DNA of 64,000 nt, taken from the NCBI GenBank assembly GCA_963726315.1, contig CAVSBZ010000003.1:54005-118004 (forward strand), given 5' to 3'. Shown piece by piece: positions 26,312-35,545 of the stretch. The DNA comes from FEB-25 sp963726315 (lineage in GTDB: Bacteria; Chloroflexota; Anaerolineae; Anaerolineales; UBA4823). The notes under the pieces are model-generated. The model had not been told where the DNA came from. It saw nothing but the letters and a program-made list of their open reading frames with translations, and ran no database searches. Numbering within the stretch: the stretch's first letter is position 1; each line of letters opens with the position of its first letter. Position numbers and translations under genes: made by a program.

Positions 26312-27250
26312 ATGAAGTTATATTTCGCGACGGATGTGCACGGGTCGGAGATTTGTTGGAAGAAGTTCCTGGCGGCAAGCAAGTTTTACGAGGTGGATAC
26401 CCTCGTCCTGGGGGGTGATATGACCGGTAAAGCCATCGTCCCAATCATTGCCCAGGGTGATGACGAATATAAGGTGACCCTGTTGGAGCAAGTGAGCATG
26501 CTGCACGGCAAAGAGGAAGTTGACAAGATGGTGCAGACCATCCAGAACCGCGGATATTATCCGTATTTGACAAATCCAGACGAAGTTCAAGAGATTGTTT
26601 CCTCTCCAGGCAAGATGGACGAGCTATTTATGGACGAAGTGCTTACAACCGTTCAACGCTGGATGGAATACGCAGATGCGAAGTTGGAGGGGACCGGTAT
26701 TCGCTGCATCGTCTGCCCGGGCAACGATGATGTCTTCGAGATTGACGCCGTGATCGCAGCCTCCAAGTGCGTGCGCAGCCTGGAAGGTCAGGTTATTGAG
26801 CTGGATGAATACCACGAGATGGCAAATTCAGGCTGGTCCAACCCGACCCCTTGGAACACTCATCGCGAGGAACCAGAGGAGGCATTGCTCAAGCGCCTGG
26901 AATCAGTGATCAGCCAGGTCAAAAATCCCTCCCAGGCAGTCTTCAACTTTCACCCCCCGCCATACGGGAGTGGTCTGGATGAAGCCCCTGAGCTGACCAA
27001 AGACCTTCGCCAAGCGTATGCTGGCCGGTCCATGATACCGGTTGGTAGCAAAGCCGTCATGGCTATGATTGATAAGTATCAGCCTTTGCTTGGGCTCCAC
27101 GGTCATATCCATGAAGGTAAGGGTACGCGCAAGTATAAGAAGACGTTGTGCGTCAACCCGGGCAGTATGTACGAACAAGGGATGTTGTCCGGTGCGGTCA
27201 TCGAACTAAAACCCCAAAAGGTGGGCAATTATCTGCTCACAACGGGGTAA
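26312..27250 (+). CDS. calcineurin-like metallophosphoesterase (copy 2)
   Basis: A 312-residue paralogue of the protein at 16127-17122. The blocks are ATDVHGSE (4-11), GGDMTGK (32-38), CPGNDD (about 134), FNFHPPPYGS (about 211) and LHGHIHEG (about 263-270). It lacks the basic N-terminal extension of copy 1. It lies 51 bases after the MttB-like gene and precedes permease 2, repeating the order seen in copy 1. The repeated pairing argues that phosphatase and permease form a functional unit. GGAGAGAGG is upstream of the ATG. Confidence 0.9.
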   Translation: MKLYFATDVHGSEICWKKFLAASKFYEVDTLVLGGDMTGKAIVPIIAQGDDEYKVTLLEQVSMLHGKEEVDKMVQTIQNRGYYPYLTNPDEVQEIVSSPGKMDELFMDEVLTTVQRWMEYADAKLEGTGIRCIVCPGNDDVFEIDAVIAASKCVRSLEGQVIELDEYHEMANSGWSNPTPWNTHREEPEEALLKRLESVISQVKNPSQAVFNFHPPPYGSGLDEAPELTKDLRQAYAGRSMIPVGSKAVMAMIDKYQPLLGLHGHIHEGKGTRKYKKTLCVNPGSMYEQGMLSGAVIELKPQKVGNYLLTTG

Positions 27251-27352
27251 GGTTAGGTGATTAGCAGGGATTTGCGAAAGGAGGCGTGTGACTGAGATTG
27301 AAATTCCGGGTGAGAAGTAGCGGGTTTAGTCCGAAGATTATTTTAAACCAAG

Positions 27353-27377
27353 GCTTCCCAGGAGCTCTTCAGGAAGC
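27353..27377 (+). other. short hairpin ahead of permease 2
   Basis: A 6-bp stem (27353-27358 with 27372-27377) lies about 20 bases before the AAGGAG of permease 2. The position resembles the hairpin before permease 1, although sequence and distance differ. Confidence 0.3.
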
Positions 27378-27406
27378 TGCAAATTGAATACAATAAGGAG
27401 ATTGCA

Positions 27407-29293
27407 ATGAGTGACGTTTCTTTATTCGTTCGCAAAGCAAGTGGCTTGGTGAGAGCCTGGTCAGTGTTCGATGCGTTCATCTACGCCACTTTCTCGATCA
27501 ACTTGATCACCCTCGGGCTTTTTATCTTCTCATATTGTTATTACCTCCAGGGCAGTCTGATCAGCGGGGTTGTAATTGGAGCTATCTTCACCATCTTTGA
27601 AGTGATTGTATACGCCAGTCTGATTTCCGCCATGCCGCGTGCAGGGGGTGACTACGTCTGGCAAAGCCGCATATTAGGTCGAATGATCGGTTTTGTGCTG
27701 GCGGTAACTGGCTGGTGGTTCATCCTATGGCTGTGGACTCCACTTTATGGTCAGATGCTGACTTATGAGGTTTACACGCCTCTTCTGGCGATCGCAGGAT
27801 TCAAAGATGCTGCTTTATGGTTTACGACAACATCGCAGGGACAGTTCGTTGGTATGCTGTCGGTGTGCCTGATCGTATTCATTTATATTACCGTTGGAAT
27901 GAAATGGTACGCCCGAGTGCAGAAATTCTGTTTTTGGGGTGGGTTAGTAGGCTTGGCGATTGTTTTCGGGCTGCTGCTATTTGGCAACCATGATACATTC
28001 GTGACTAATTACAATGCCATGGCTCCCACCTTTGGCGCTACCGGCGGGGATGTGTATTCAGCGACTATGCAGGCAGGTGAAGACGCTGGCACTGTGGCAG
28101 GTCCGCTCTTCCCTCTGGCGATTGGTGCCAGCCTTTTGCTCGTTCCAATGTTGACTTTCTTCAATCTGTGGCCAAATTGGGGTTCCACCCTATATGGCGA
28201 GGTGCGTGGCGCATCGGATTACAAGCGCAACTTCCTGGGCATGTTCATGGCAATTATCATAACCATGGTGGGTGCTGTGGTTTTGTTCTTGCTGATTGCT
28301 AAAACGATCGGTTGGGATTTTTATAACCATTCCAATGGTGCCTTTTGGAACTGGGGCTTTGGCTATACTACCACACCCCCACCACTGCCCATATGGCCTT
28401 ACCCGGCTCTATTCGCCACCTTCATGGTGAAGAGCCCGGCGTTGATGTTCATCGTCGTGCTGCTGATGAGCCTGTGGTGGTTTGGCTGGTCGGGGACGCT
28501 CTTCCTGAGCTCAACACGCGTGATCTTTGCAGCCGCGATCGACCGCATGCTGCCAGAGTGGGTATCCAAGATTGAACCACGCACGAAGACACCTATATTC
28601 GCCCTCTTGCTTATGGTTATTCCGGCGGCAATCATCTCCTACCTTTATGCATTCAAGATATTTAATTTCAACACCCTGGCTCTTGATGCAACAGTGGTGA
28701 TTGCCATTACTTTCCTTGGTTCTACAATTGCAGGCATCATTATGCCGTGGAAAGCAAAAGATGTGTATGATGGTTCTCCGATTGCCAAGTATAAAGTTCC
28801 TTCCTGGTTGGGGTGGATCGTCACCATCATTTATGCTGGCTTTTCTTTATACCTCATTTATATCTCGCTGAGATATGGCTATGATATCGTGAGCGGGATC
28901 GGAACTCTTGACCCAAACACAGCAACCTGGATTGTGGTGATCCTTCTGTCGATCCTGACGGTCGTCAATGCGGCGGTCTTGATCTGGATCTTTTTCCAGG
29001 TTGTCAAGGGTTTATTAAGCAGCAAAGCTATGCCACTCGTTACATTGGCGGGTTTGATCTTCCTGGGTTTCCTGGACTGGTTGCTGGTGAAGTGGTTTTG
29101 GGATCCGAATGTCCTCCCCGAGTCATTACCAACCGTCGGAACCTATGGCATCGGCTGGTCTAACGTGAACTCGATGATCTTTATGCTGTTGAACTATATC
29201 GTGGCAGCTGTGATCTATTTCGGTTTCAGCGCTTACCGCCGCCGACAGGGCATCCAGATCGAAAAAGTCTATAAGGAGATCCCGGTCGAGTAA
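27407..29293 (+). CDS. APC family amine/amino-acid permease (copy 2)
   Basis: A 628-residue multi-spanning transporter related to permease 1. It shares VRKASGLVRAWSVFDAFIY at the start, MPRAGGDYVWQSR (about 79-91), the central STRVIFAAAIDRMLPEWVSK and the ending YKEIPVE. It has more aromatic residues in the membrane segments than copy 1 (for example WWFILWLWTPLY), which suggests another substrate or partner. It is the last gene of the plus arm, and a bulge-containing hairpin follows. AAGGAG stands seven bases before the ATG. Confidence 0.9.
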   Translation: MSDVSLFVRKASGLVRAWSVFDAFIYATFSINLITLGLFIFSYCYYLQGSLISGVVIGAIFTIFEVIVYASLISAMPRAGGDYVWQSRILGRMIGFVLAVTGWWFILWLWTPLYGQMLTYEVYTPLLAIAGFKDAALWFTTTSQGQFVGMLSVCLIVFIYITVGMKWYARVQKFCFWGGLVGLAIVFGLLLFGNHDTFVTNYNAMAPTFGATGGDVYSATMQAGEDAGTVAGPLFPLAIGASLLLVPMLTFFNLWPNWGSTLYGEVRGASDYKRNFLGMFMAIIITMVGAVVLFLLIAKTIGWDFYNHSNGAFWNWGFGYTTTPPPLPIWPYPALFATFMVKSPALMFIVVLLMSLWWFGWSGTLFLSSTRVIFAAAIDRMLPEWVSKIEPRTKTPIFALLLMVIPAAIISYLYAFKIFNFNTLALDATVVIAITFLGSTIAGIIMPWKAKDVYDGSPIAKYKVPSWLGWIVTIIYAGFSLYLIYISLRYGYDIVSGIGTLDPNTATWIVVILLSILTVVNAAVLIWIFFQVVKGLLSSKAMPLVTLAGLIFLGFLDWLLVKWFWDPNVLPESLPTVGTYGIGWSNVNSMIFMLLNYIVAAVIYFGFSAYRRRQGIQIEKVYKEIPVE

Positions 29294-29302
29294 GGGTTTG
29301 AT

Positions 29303-29370
29303 AAGATCTGTGAGAGAGAATAATGAGACTTTATCGATTTATTCATAAAGTCCCTTCTCCATAAGATCTT
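29303..29370 (+). terminator. possible terminator after permease 2
   Basis: An 8-bp inner stem (29327-29334 with 29345-29352) is enclosed by an outer AAGATC/GATCTT pair (29303-29308 with 29365-29370). There is no strong T tract, so the call is tentative. The rest of the 286-base gap up to 29579 is A+T-rich and shows nothing else certain. Confidence 0.4.
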
Positions 29371-29579
29371 AATTGTGGTTTAATAATATAATTCACTAAA
29401 GAACCATGCACCTTAATCAAAAGCTAGTTAATATCTCTATCTCGTATCTATTTGAAAAAATGAGTAGATATCCAGCGGTTAGATGGGAGGTGAAATCACA
29501 AAAAATTTCATCATGTTCCTAGCAAACCATAGATTTCTGATCTATTCACAATAATATATTTCGAGGAGAGAATAAGAAT

Positions 29580-30768
29580 ATGCTTACCAGCAAGAACGCG
29601 TTTCAAAATAATTACATTGATTTTGGTCATCACTTTCGTGCTTGCCGGCTTGCGGTGGCGCACCTACACCTAATGTTGCTGAGGGTTACACGGGCACAGT
29701 CGTTAAAAGTGTGCCGCAGGATCTCGTTGACGCCTGTAAAAAAGAAGGCATGGTTACGATCATCGCCACCCCACCAGACTGGGCGAATTATGGCGAGATT
29801 TTTGCCGATTTCCAGGCAACAACCGGAGTGGGGATCAATTCCCTGGATCCGAACGCCGGTTCAGCGGATGAGCTCGCTGCCATTGAAGCCAATAAGAACA
29901 ATAAAGGTCCACAGGCTCCAGACATTGTGGATGTAGGTTACGCCTACGGAGCAACCGGTATTGCGGCTGGTGACTACATGCCCTATAGAGTATCCACCTG
30001 GGATAAAATCCCTGACACTCTATTAGGTATTCCTGCCAAAGATCCGAACGGTTTTTGGACGGGTGGTTACTACGGCGTCATGGCCTTTTTAGTGAATACC
30101 GCAGTAGTGCAGAATGTCCCCCAGAATTGGACTAGACCTGCTCAAACCCGAGTATAAAGGACAGGTTGCCTTGTCAGGGCCTGCTACCACTTCAAACCAG
30201 GCTATCCAGACAATTTATGCATCTGGTTTAGCTAACGGCGGCTCATTGGATAATGCCCAACCGGGCCTCGACTTCTTCAATGAATTGAATAAGGCAGGAA
30301 ACTTCGTACCTGTAGTTGCCAAAGTGGGTACTGTTGCACAGGGTGCAACTCCCATCGTTCCATTCTGGGACTATCTGGCTTTTGGTTATCGAGACTCATT
30401 TGCCGGGAATCCACCGGTCCAGGTTGATCTACCCCTCCCCGACCATTGCCAGCATGTATGTGCAGGCGATCAGCGCCTATGCACCTCATCCCAATTGTGC
30501 CAAAGTATGGATGGAAATCCTCCATTCAGACGAGGGTCAGATGGCATGGATGAAGGGTTATGCCCATGGCGTTCAGCAAGCCGACTTGGAATCACGCGGT
30601 GTCATTCCCGCCGACCTGGCAGCTAAATTACCTGCCTCAAGTTCCTATGCCTCCGCAGTTGCCCCCAGCCCTGCCCAATTAGATGCCGCACTGGCATTGA
30701 TCAAAGCAGGCTGGATGACCACCGTTGGTGTGGCTCAATCCACCGCAACACCGGAACCGACACCATAA
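29580..30768 (+). CDS. ABC transporter substrate-binding lipoprotein, spermidine/putrescine type (frameshifted)
   Basis: Joined across frames, this gives a secreted lipoprotein: basic start, hydrophobic segment LILVITFVLA, lipobox LAACGG, then a PotD/AfuA-like binding domain (NTAVVQNVPQNW, then YKGQVALSGPATTSNQAIQ, and near the end YAPHPNCAKVWMEI). Four single-base insertions fit the data, at about 29592, 29647, 30134 and 30425. After each the expected sequence continues in another frame. The result would be about 395 residues, normal for the family. Either the gene is decaying or the sequence has errors. Sequence errors seem more likely because coding signal remains strong throughout. GAGGAG precedes the ATG. 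Confidence 0.8.
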
Positions 30769-30775
30769 ATTAGTT

Positions 30776-31679
30776 ATGGCCGTGATAGATAGTGAAACGC
30801 GGGACGCGCCTCAGGCGCGTCCCGCAAGAACCAAAATGTCGTGGGCATGGCTCGGGGTAGTGCCCTTCTTTATATTTACATTTGCTTTTCTTCTTTATCC
30901 ATCTTCGACCATCGTCATTAAGCAGTTTTCAGGATTTGATCACAAAATCCTTTACTTTCCAAAATATAAATACGCTGCTCCACTCTCAGTACCTGATGCA
31001 GTCTTATTGGATCAGCATCAAGCTCAGCTTGATTACTGCTATCGGCGGTGGGATATTCGGTTTCCTGTTAGCCTATTCCGCCATTCGCGGCAGCTTACCC
31101 AGGTTCATGGCTGCCAGTCTGATGACTTTCTCTGGAGTCGCTTCCAACTTTGCCGGGGTACCGCTGGCATTTGCTTTCATCGCTCTGCTGAGTCCCACCG
31201 GTTTATTAATTGGCTGGATGAGAACTCTGGGATATAACCCTTACTTCCATGGGTTTACGCTATACACCTTTACCGGGTTAGCGATTGTTTATATGTATTT
31301 CCAATTTCCGTTGATGGTTTTGGTGATCGCGCCAGCGATTGAAGGTATGCGGCGTGAATGGCTGGAAGCATCCGAGAATTTGGGTGCCAGCTCTTTCCAA
31401 TATTGGCGCTACGTTGCTTTACCCATCCTGGGTCCTGCCTTAGCAGGTACGATGATCCTGCTTTTTGGGAATGCCTTCGGTGCCTTTGCCACAGCTCAAG
31501 CTCTTACCGGTGGTCAGATAAACCTGGTTACGATCGTGATTGGCTCAGAACTGCGCGGAGATGTATTGGGTAATCAGGGTGTCGGATATGCCTTGTCATT
31601 GGGGATGGTGGTGGTGATGGCTTTGGCAATTATTGGTTATACCGTCCTGCAACGGCGGACGGAGAGGTGGCTGCGATGA
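30776..31679 (+). CDS. ABC transporter permease, PotB-like (frameshifted)
   Basis: An inner-membrane subunit of about 300 residues. The first frame (from ATG 30776) covers the N-terminal tail and first helix (WAWLGVVPFFIFTFAFLLYP). From the A run at 30944-30947 the coding signal continues in the next frame (SFTFQNINTLL, SYWISIKLS, five more helices). The BPD-type EAA loop is EASENLGASSFQYWRYVALPI. Removing one A gives a continuous protein. Its end overlaps the second permease start (ATGA at 31676). Confidence 0.8.
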
Positions 31680-32460
31680 AGAACAGGGGTAAACTATGGG
31701 CATGGTTTATCATGTTCCTTGGCATTCTTTATTTCTTCCTTGCCGCTGGTAGCAACCTTTATTTTTTCATTCAAAGCCAGGCTTGGTGAGCTGAGTTTTC
31801 AAGCATATACAAATATCTTTCGAAGCCCCACATTTTTATATAATTTCGGTGCTTCGGTAGTTTGGGCAATCTTCACAATCATCGTTGGAATCTTGATATT
31901 TGTTCCGACCGCGTTTGTCATCCGCTTGAGAGTACCAAAAGCCCGCAGCCCAGTCGAGTTCATCACCTTGCTGCCATTTGTCATTCCACCGATTGTGTAT
32001 GTCTTCGGTCTGGTACGCACTTACAGCCAGCCTCCGCTTTCTTATCGTCAATAGTCCTTTATTGCTCATTGCTGGATATACGATATTATCCATGCCTTAT
32101 ATGTACCGCTCGGTCGACACCGGATTACGCTCTATTGACGTACGCACATTAACCGAAGCAGCTCAAAGCCTTGGAGCCGGTTGGGGGACGATTTTATTCA
32201 GCGTCATCCTACCCAACATCCGTACCGCTATCTTGAGTGGTGCGTTTCTGAGTTTCGCCATCGTAATTGGCGAATTAATTCTTGCCCAATATCTGGTCAA
32301 GCCAGCCTTTGCCCCTTATATGGCTTATGTGATGCAGCAAAAAGCGTATGAACCAGCTGCCATGGCCATCGTCAGTTTTGCTCTTACCTGGATTGCCATG
32401 GGGATCATTCAGATGGTCGGTCGCGGCAGAGGTGCAGCGCAGGTTGGTGGTGGACATTAA
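31676..32460 (+). CDS. ABC transporter permease, PotC-like (frameshifted)
   Basis: A second inner-membrane subunit of about 260 residues, begun by an ATG overlapping the previous stop. Two single-base insertions are needed to join it. One is at about 31740 (frame change inside LYFFLPLVATFIFSF), the other between about 32015 and 32035 (before LRFLIVNSPLLLIAGYTI). The EAA loop TEAAQSLGAGWGTILFSVILP is intact. The C-terminus ends with a helix and GRGRGAAQVGGGH. Confidence 0.8.
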
Positions 32461-32481
32461 ATCGATGCAGAGTGAACAAGC

Positions 32482-33543
32482 ATGATACATTTATCCCTTA
32501 AAAACATCTCCAAGCAATTTGCAAATAACACCGTGGTAAAAGACTTTAACCTGGACGTGGATCGGGGCGAGTTCGTCTCGTTCCTTGGACCTTCGGGTTG
32601 TGGAAAAACAACCACCTTGCGCATGATCGCCGGTTTTGAAATCCCCACAACGGGTACGGTTACGCTGGAAGGCAACGATATAACCAACAAGGCTCCCAAC
32701 CAACGTAACGTGGGCATGGTCTTCCAGGCATATGCCCTGTTCCCGAATATGACCGTGGCTGGGAATATTGGTTTCGGTCTAAAAATCCGCGGGGAGAAGA
32801 AGGAAATTATCCAGGAGACGGTGAAGGAAATGCTGGCGCTGATCCATCTTGAGCAAAGGGGAGACAGCTACCCTTACCAGCTTTCAGGTGGGCAACAGCA
32901 ACGTGTGGCGCTGGCCCGTGCCCTGGCCATTCACCCCGAAGTTCTTTTGCTTGACGAGCCCCTTTCAGCATTGGATGCAAAAATCCGCGTTCAGCTGCGC
33001 GCGGAAATTCGCGCGATCCAGAAAAAACTGGGTATCACCGCCATCTATGTTACGCATGACCAGGAAGAAGCCCTCTCAATCTCTGACCGCATTGTGGTCA
33101 TGTTCGATGGAAAGATCGAACAGGTGGGCTCTCCGTTTGAGATTTATAACTTCCCCACAACCACTTTTGTGGCTGGTTTTGTGGGCACATTGAACACCAC
33201 CACCGCTGAAGTGGTCGATCCGGTCGCCCGCTTGCTCCGTATCGATGGTGTCACTCTGCAGGCTGCTGAGGGGTTGGATGACAAACAAAAAGGCGACAAG
33301 GTTACCATCGCCATCCGCCCAGAGCGCTTCAATTTTGTTGCCCAGGAAATGAAGGCTAATCTCCTGGATTGTATCGTTGAAAATATCACCTTTCTCGGCT
33401 CTGTCGTCCGCATCCAGGTGTCGGTTGGCAGCAACCGTTTCTATATGGATACGTTCAACAATCCATTTCTTGAGCTGCCTAAGATTGGTGATAAAGACCA
33501 GGTGACCTGCTCACGTGAGGCAGTCCTGGTGCTCAGGCAGTAA
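32482..33543 (+). CDS. ABC transporter ATP-binding protein, PotA/FbpC-like
   Basis: An intact 353-residue ATPase. Walker A is GPSGCGKTTT (about 36-45), the Q-loop is in VFQAYALFPNM, the signature is LSGGQQQRVALARAL (about 133-147), Walker B is VLLLDEPLSALDAK, and the switch histidine is in YVTHDQEEAL. A C-terminal TOBE domain (about 245-350) is typical of importers for polyamines, ferric iron or related solutes. It closes the operon of binding protein and two permeases. Unlike those three genes it has no frameshift. Confidence 0.93.
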   Translation: MIHLSLKNISKQFANNTVVKDFNLDVDRGEFVSFLGPSGCGKTTTLRMIAGFEIPTTGTVTLEGNDITNKAPNQRNVGMVFQAYALFPNMTVAGNIGFGLKIRGEKKEIIQETVKEMLALIHLEQRGDSYPYQLSGGQQQRVALARALAIHPEVLLLDEPLSALDAKIRVQLRAEIRAIQKKLGITAIYVTHDQEEALSISDRIVVMFDGKIEQVGSPFEIYNFPTTTFVAGFVGTLNTTTAEVVDPVARLLRIDGVTLQAAEGLDDKQKGDKVTIAIRPERFNFVAQEMKANLLDCIVENITFLGSVVRIQVSVGSNRFYMDTFNNPFLELPKIGDKDQVTCSREAVLVLRQ

Positions 33544-33583
33544 TTAGAGTCAACCACACAGAGATAGTTGAAGAGACGTACTT

Positions 33584-33617
33584 ATCCCCGACCGGTAAAT
33601 GTGGTTGGGGATTTTTT
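33584..33617 (+). terminator. terminator of the ABC transporter operon
   Basis: A 10-bp stem (33584-33593 with 33603-33612, one G-T pair) is followed by six Ts (33612-33617), 40 bases after the ATPase stop. Confidence 0.82.
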
Positions 33618-33624
33618 ATCCGAT

Positions 33625-34479
33625 TTACCCGAACACCGCGATCATGACGATCCCAGCGAAGATCACCACTGCGCCGAAAATGCGGATTTTTCCCATCTGT
33701 TCCCCCAGGAAATACCACCCAGCAAATGCGCCCATCACCACGCTTACCTCACGGATGGCTTCCGAATAATTCACAGGGGCGATCGAGTAAGCAAAGAGAG
33801 CAGACAGATAAGCAACCACGGCCAGGATACCGACCAGGATAAGACGAGCTGGCTGCTTCTTAAATGTGTTGAGGCTTTGCTCCCAACCATAATGCCGGAC
33901 GATCAGGGGTGTGGTAAATACCGGCATCAGCATGAACAGGCTCAAGCCATACGATAACGCTGGACCATGTTTGACTGCGTATCCATCCACCAGGGTATAT
34001 ATCGAGATGACCAATGCAACCGATAGCGCAATCGCAATCCCGCGCAAATGTGGTTTACCGGTGGGATTCTGGAGCAAACTGGTGGCACCGATAATTGCTA
34101 AACCGCACACGATTAGGAAAATGCCCAGCAAGCCACCGATGCTGGGGATCTCGTTAAGGAATAATGCGCTCCAAATTACAACCAGAGCAGGCGCAGCTCC
34201 ACGCGCCACCGGGTAGACGAGGGAAAAATCATTGTCATGATAGGCGTAAGTAAGGATGCCGAAATAAATGGCCTCCAGAATCGTGCTGATTAACACCAAA
34301 AGCCACATGCTACGGGGTGGTAAACCGATAAATAAAAGGGCAAAAATCGAAACGATACTGCCAATGATGACCTGCCAACCCATGGCAAGATATTTTTCGT
34401 TGGATTTTTTAAGCAGCAGGTTCCATAGGGCATGCAGGGCAGCGGAGGAAAGCAGCAATGCGATGGCAAGGCCGGACAT
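33625..34479 (-). CDS. EamA/DMT family transporter
   Basis: A 284-residue protein with ten predicted membrane segments arranged as two EamA repeats (about 1-135 and 145-284). Typical features are ALHALWNLLLKKS in the first helix, PVARGAAPALVVIWSALFLNE at the end of repeat one and SEAIREVSVVMGAFAGWYFLGE in repeat two. Family members export or import small metabolites; the substrate cannot be told. It converges with the ABC operon. Confidence 0.88.
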   Translation of the reverse strand: MSGLAIALLLSSAALHALWNLLLKKSNEKYLAMGWQVIIGSIVSIFALLFIGLPPRSMWLLVLISTILEAIYFGILTYAYHDNDFSLVYPVARGAAPALVVIWSALFLNEIPSIGGLLGIFLIVCGLAIIGATSLLQNPTGKPHLRGIAIALSVALVISIYTLVDGYAVKHGPALSYGLSLFMLMPVFTTPLIVRHYGWEQSLNTFKKQPARLILVGILAVVAYLSALFAYSIAPVNYSEAIREVSVVMGAFAGWYFLGEQMGKIRIFGAVVIFAGIVMIAVFG

Positions 34480-34609
34480 AGCCTGTATTAAATCATAAAC
34501 TGCCCGCCCTTGCTAGTAATTCATCGTTATGAGGAGAGCATTCACCCTATATACTTCATGTCTGGGGTAATTCTCAATCACGCCGTTATGAAAATTGACA
34601 ATTTTGCTG

Positions 34610-35545
34610 TCAACTTCCACCGATCACCGCACGAATAAGTTTATAACCTTCCTTATCGAAAGCTGAGGCGACCGTATCCTGGAGTTTTTCTCCGGGGGTT
34701 AAAGCTACCATATAGCCTCCTCTGCCTCCTCCAGTGACCTTTGCTCCCCACGCCCCTTTTTCTAGGGCTAACTTGCATAGATAGTCCAGTGTTTCGTGGG
34801 AGAATTGCATATCGATCAGGATTTTGTGATTATTCGACATGATCTCTCCCACGTGTTCCAATTCGCCAGCGGAGAGTGCTTGTTTCATGTCATAAGCCTG
34901 GTCGGTGATCATTTTAAGACGCGATAAAAATAGCTCGGGATTTTCTTTCTTTTGCTTCTCGCTAACTTCATCCAATAAGGCAGTGTTCGCTGTGATCCCG
35001 CTGTTGGCTAATACGATTTCAAATGGTTTTGGAGTTTTAATTCTCTCGAAATGTTGTTGACCATTTATTAATTGGAAAAGAAGCAGTCCGCCATAGGTCG
35101 ATGCGGTATTGTCAACGCCACTGGCAATCCCATGGTACGGAAATTCACCCTGCCACGCCACCCGGTTGATCTCTTCAATTGGATAGCCCAAATTGAATTC
35201 GGCGTTCAAGGCTCGCGCCAACGACACGCAGCTGGCTGCACTGGCACCCACCCCGCTGCCAGCAAGCAAGGTTCCTTCAAAGGTAATCTTTATCGCTTGC
35301 TTTTTGACGTCAATATTCATGACTTCTAGAATTCTATCTATTGAGCGCCTCTGCTGTTCCTTTTTCTTTTCTTTGTAACCGGGGACTTCGATACGATTAT
35401 CTACCAGTGTCCAACCTTCTCCCGCGGTTCTTTCCACAATCGCCACAGTTTCATAGGAAATTGCTGAAACAATCGCAGGTACCGCTTCCAGGACAAATTG
35501 ATCACCGATTAAGATTGTTTTTCCAAAACCAGTTCCTTTAGCCAT
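34610..35545 (-). CDS. GHMP kinase, mevalonate-kinase-like
   Basis: A 311-residue GHMP kinase. The N-terminus GKTILIGDQFVL replaces the usual GKVILFGEH of mevalonate kinases. The ATP loop LLAGSGVGASAA is at 94-105, GEFPYHGIASGVDNTASTYGG near 128-148 holds the substrate and catalytic region, and the C-terminal motif is AKVTGGGRGGYMVAL. The match to archaeal-type mevalonate kinases is good, so isoprenoid synthesis by the mevalonate route is the likely role; a related sugar kinase is not excluded. ATG 35545 has AAAGGAA and overlaps the upstream DHH gene end by eight bases. Confidence 0.8.
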   Translation of the reverse strand: MAKGTGFGKTILIGDQFVLEAVPAIVSAISYETVAIVERTAGEGWTLVDNRIEVPGYKEKKKEQQRRSIDRILEVMNIDVKKQAIKITFEGTLLAGSGVGASAASCVSLARALNAEFNLGYPIEEINRVAWQGEFPYHGIASGVDNTASTYGGLLLFQLINGQQHFERIKTPKPFEIVLANSGITANTALLDEVSEKQKKENPELFLSRLKMITDQAYDMKQALSAGELEHVGEIMSNNHKILIDMQFSHETLDYLCKLALEKGAWGAKVTGGGRGGYMVALTPGEKLQDTVASAFDKEGYKLIRAVIGGS

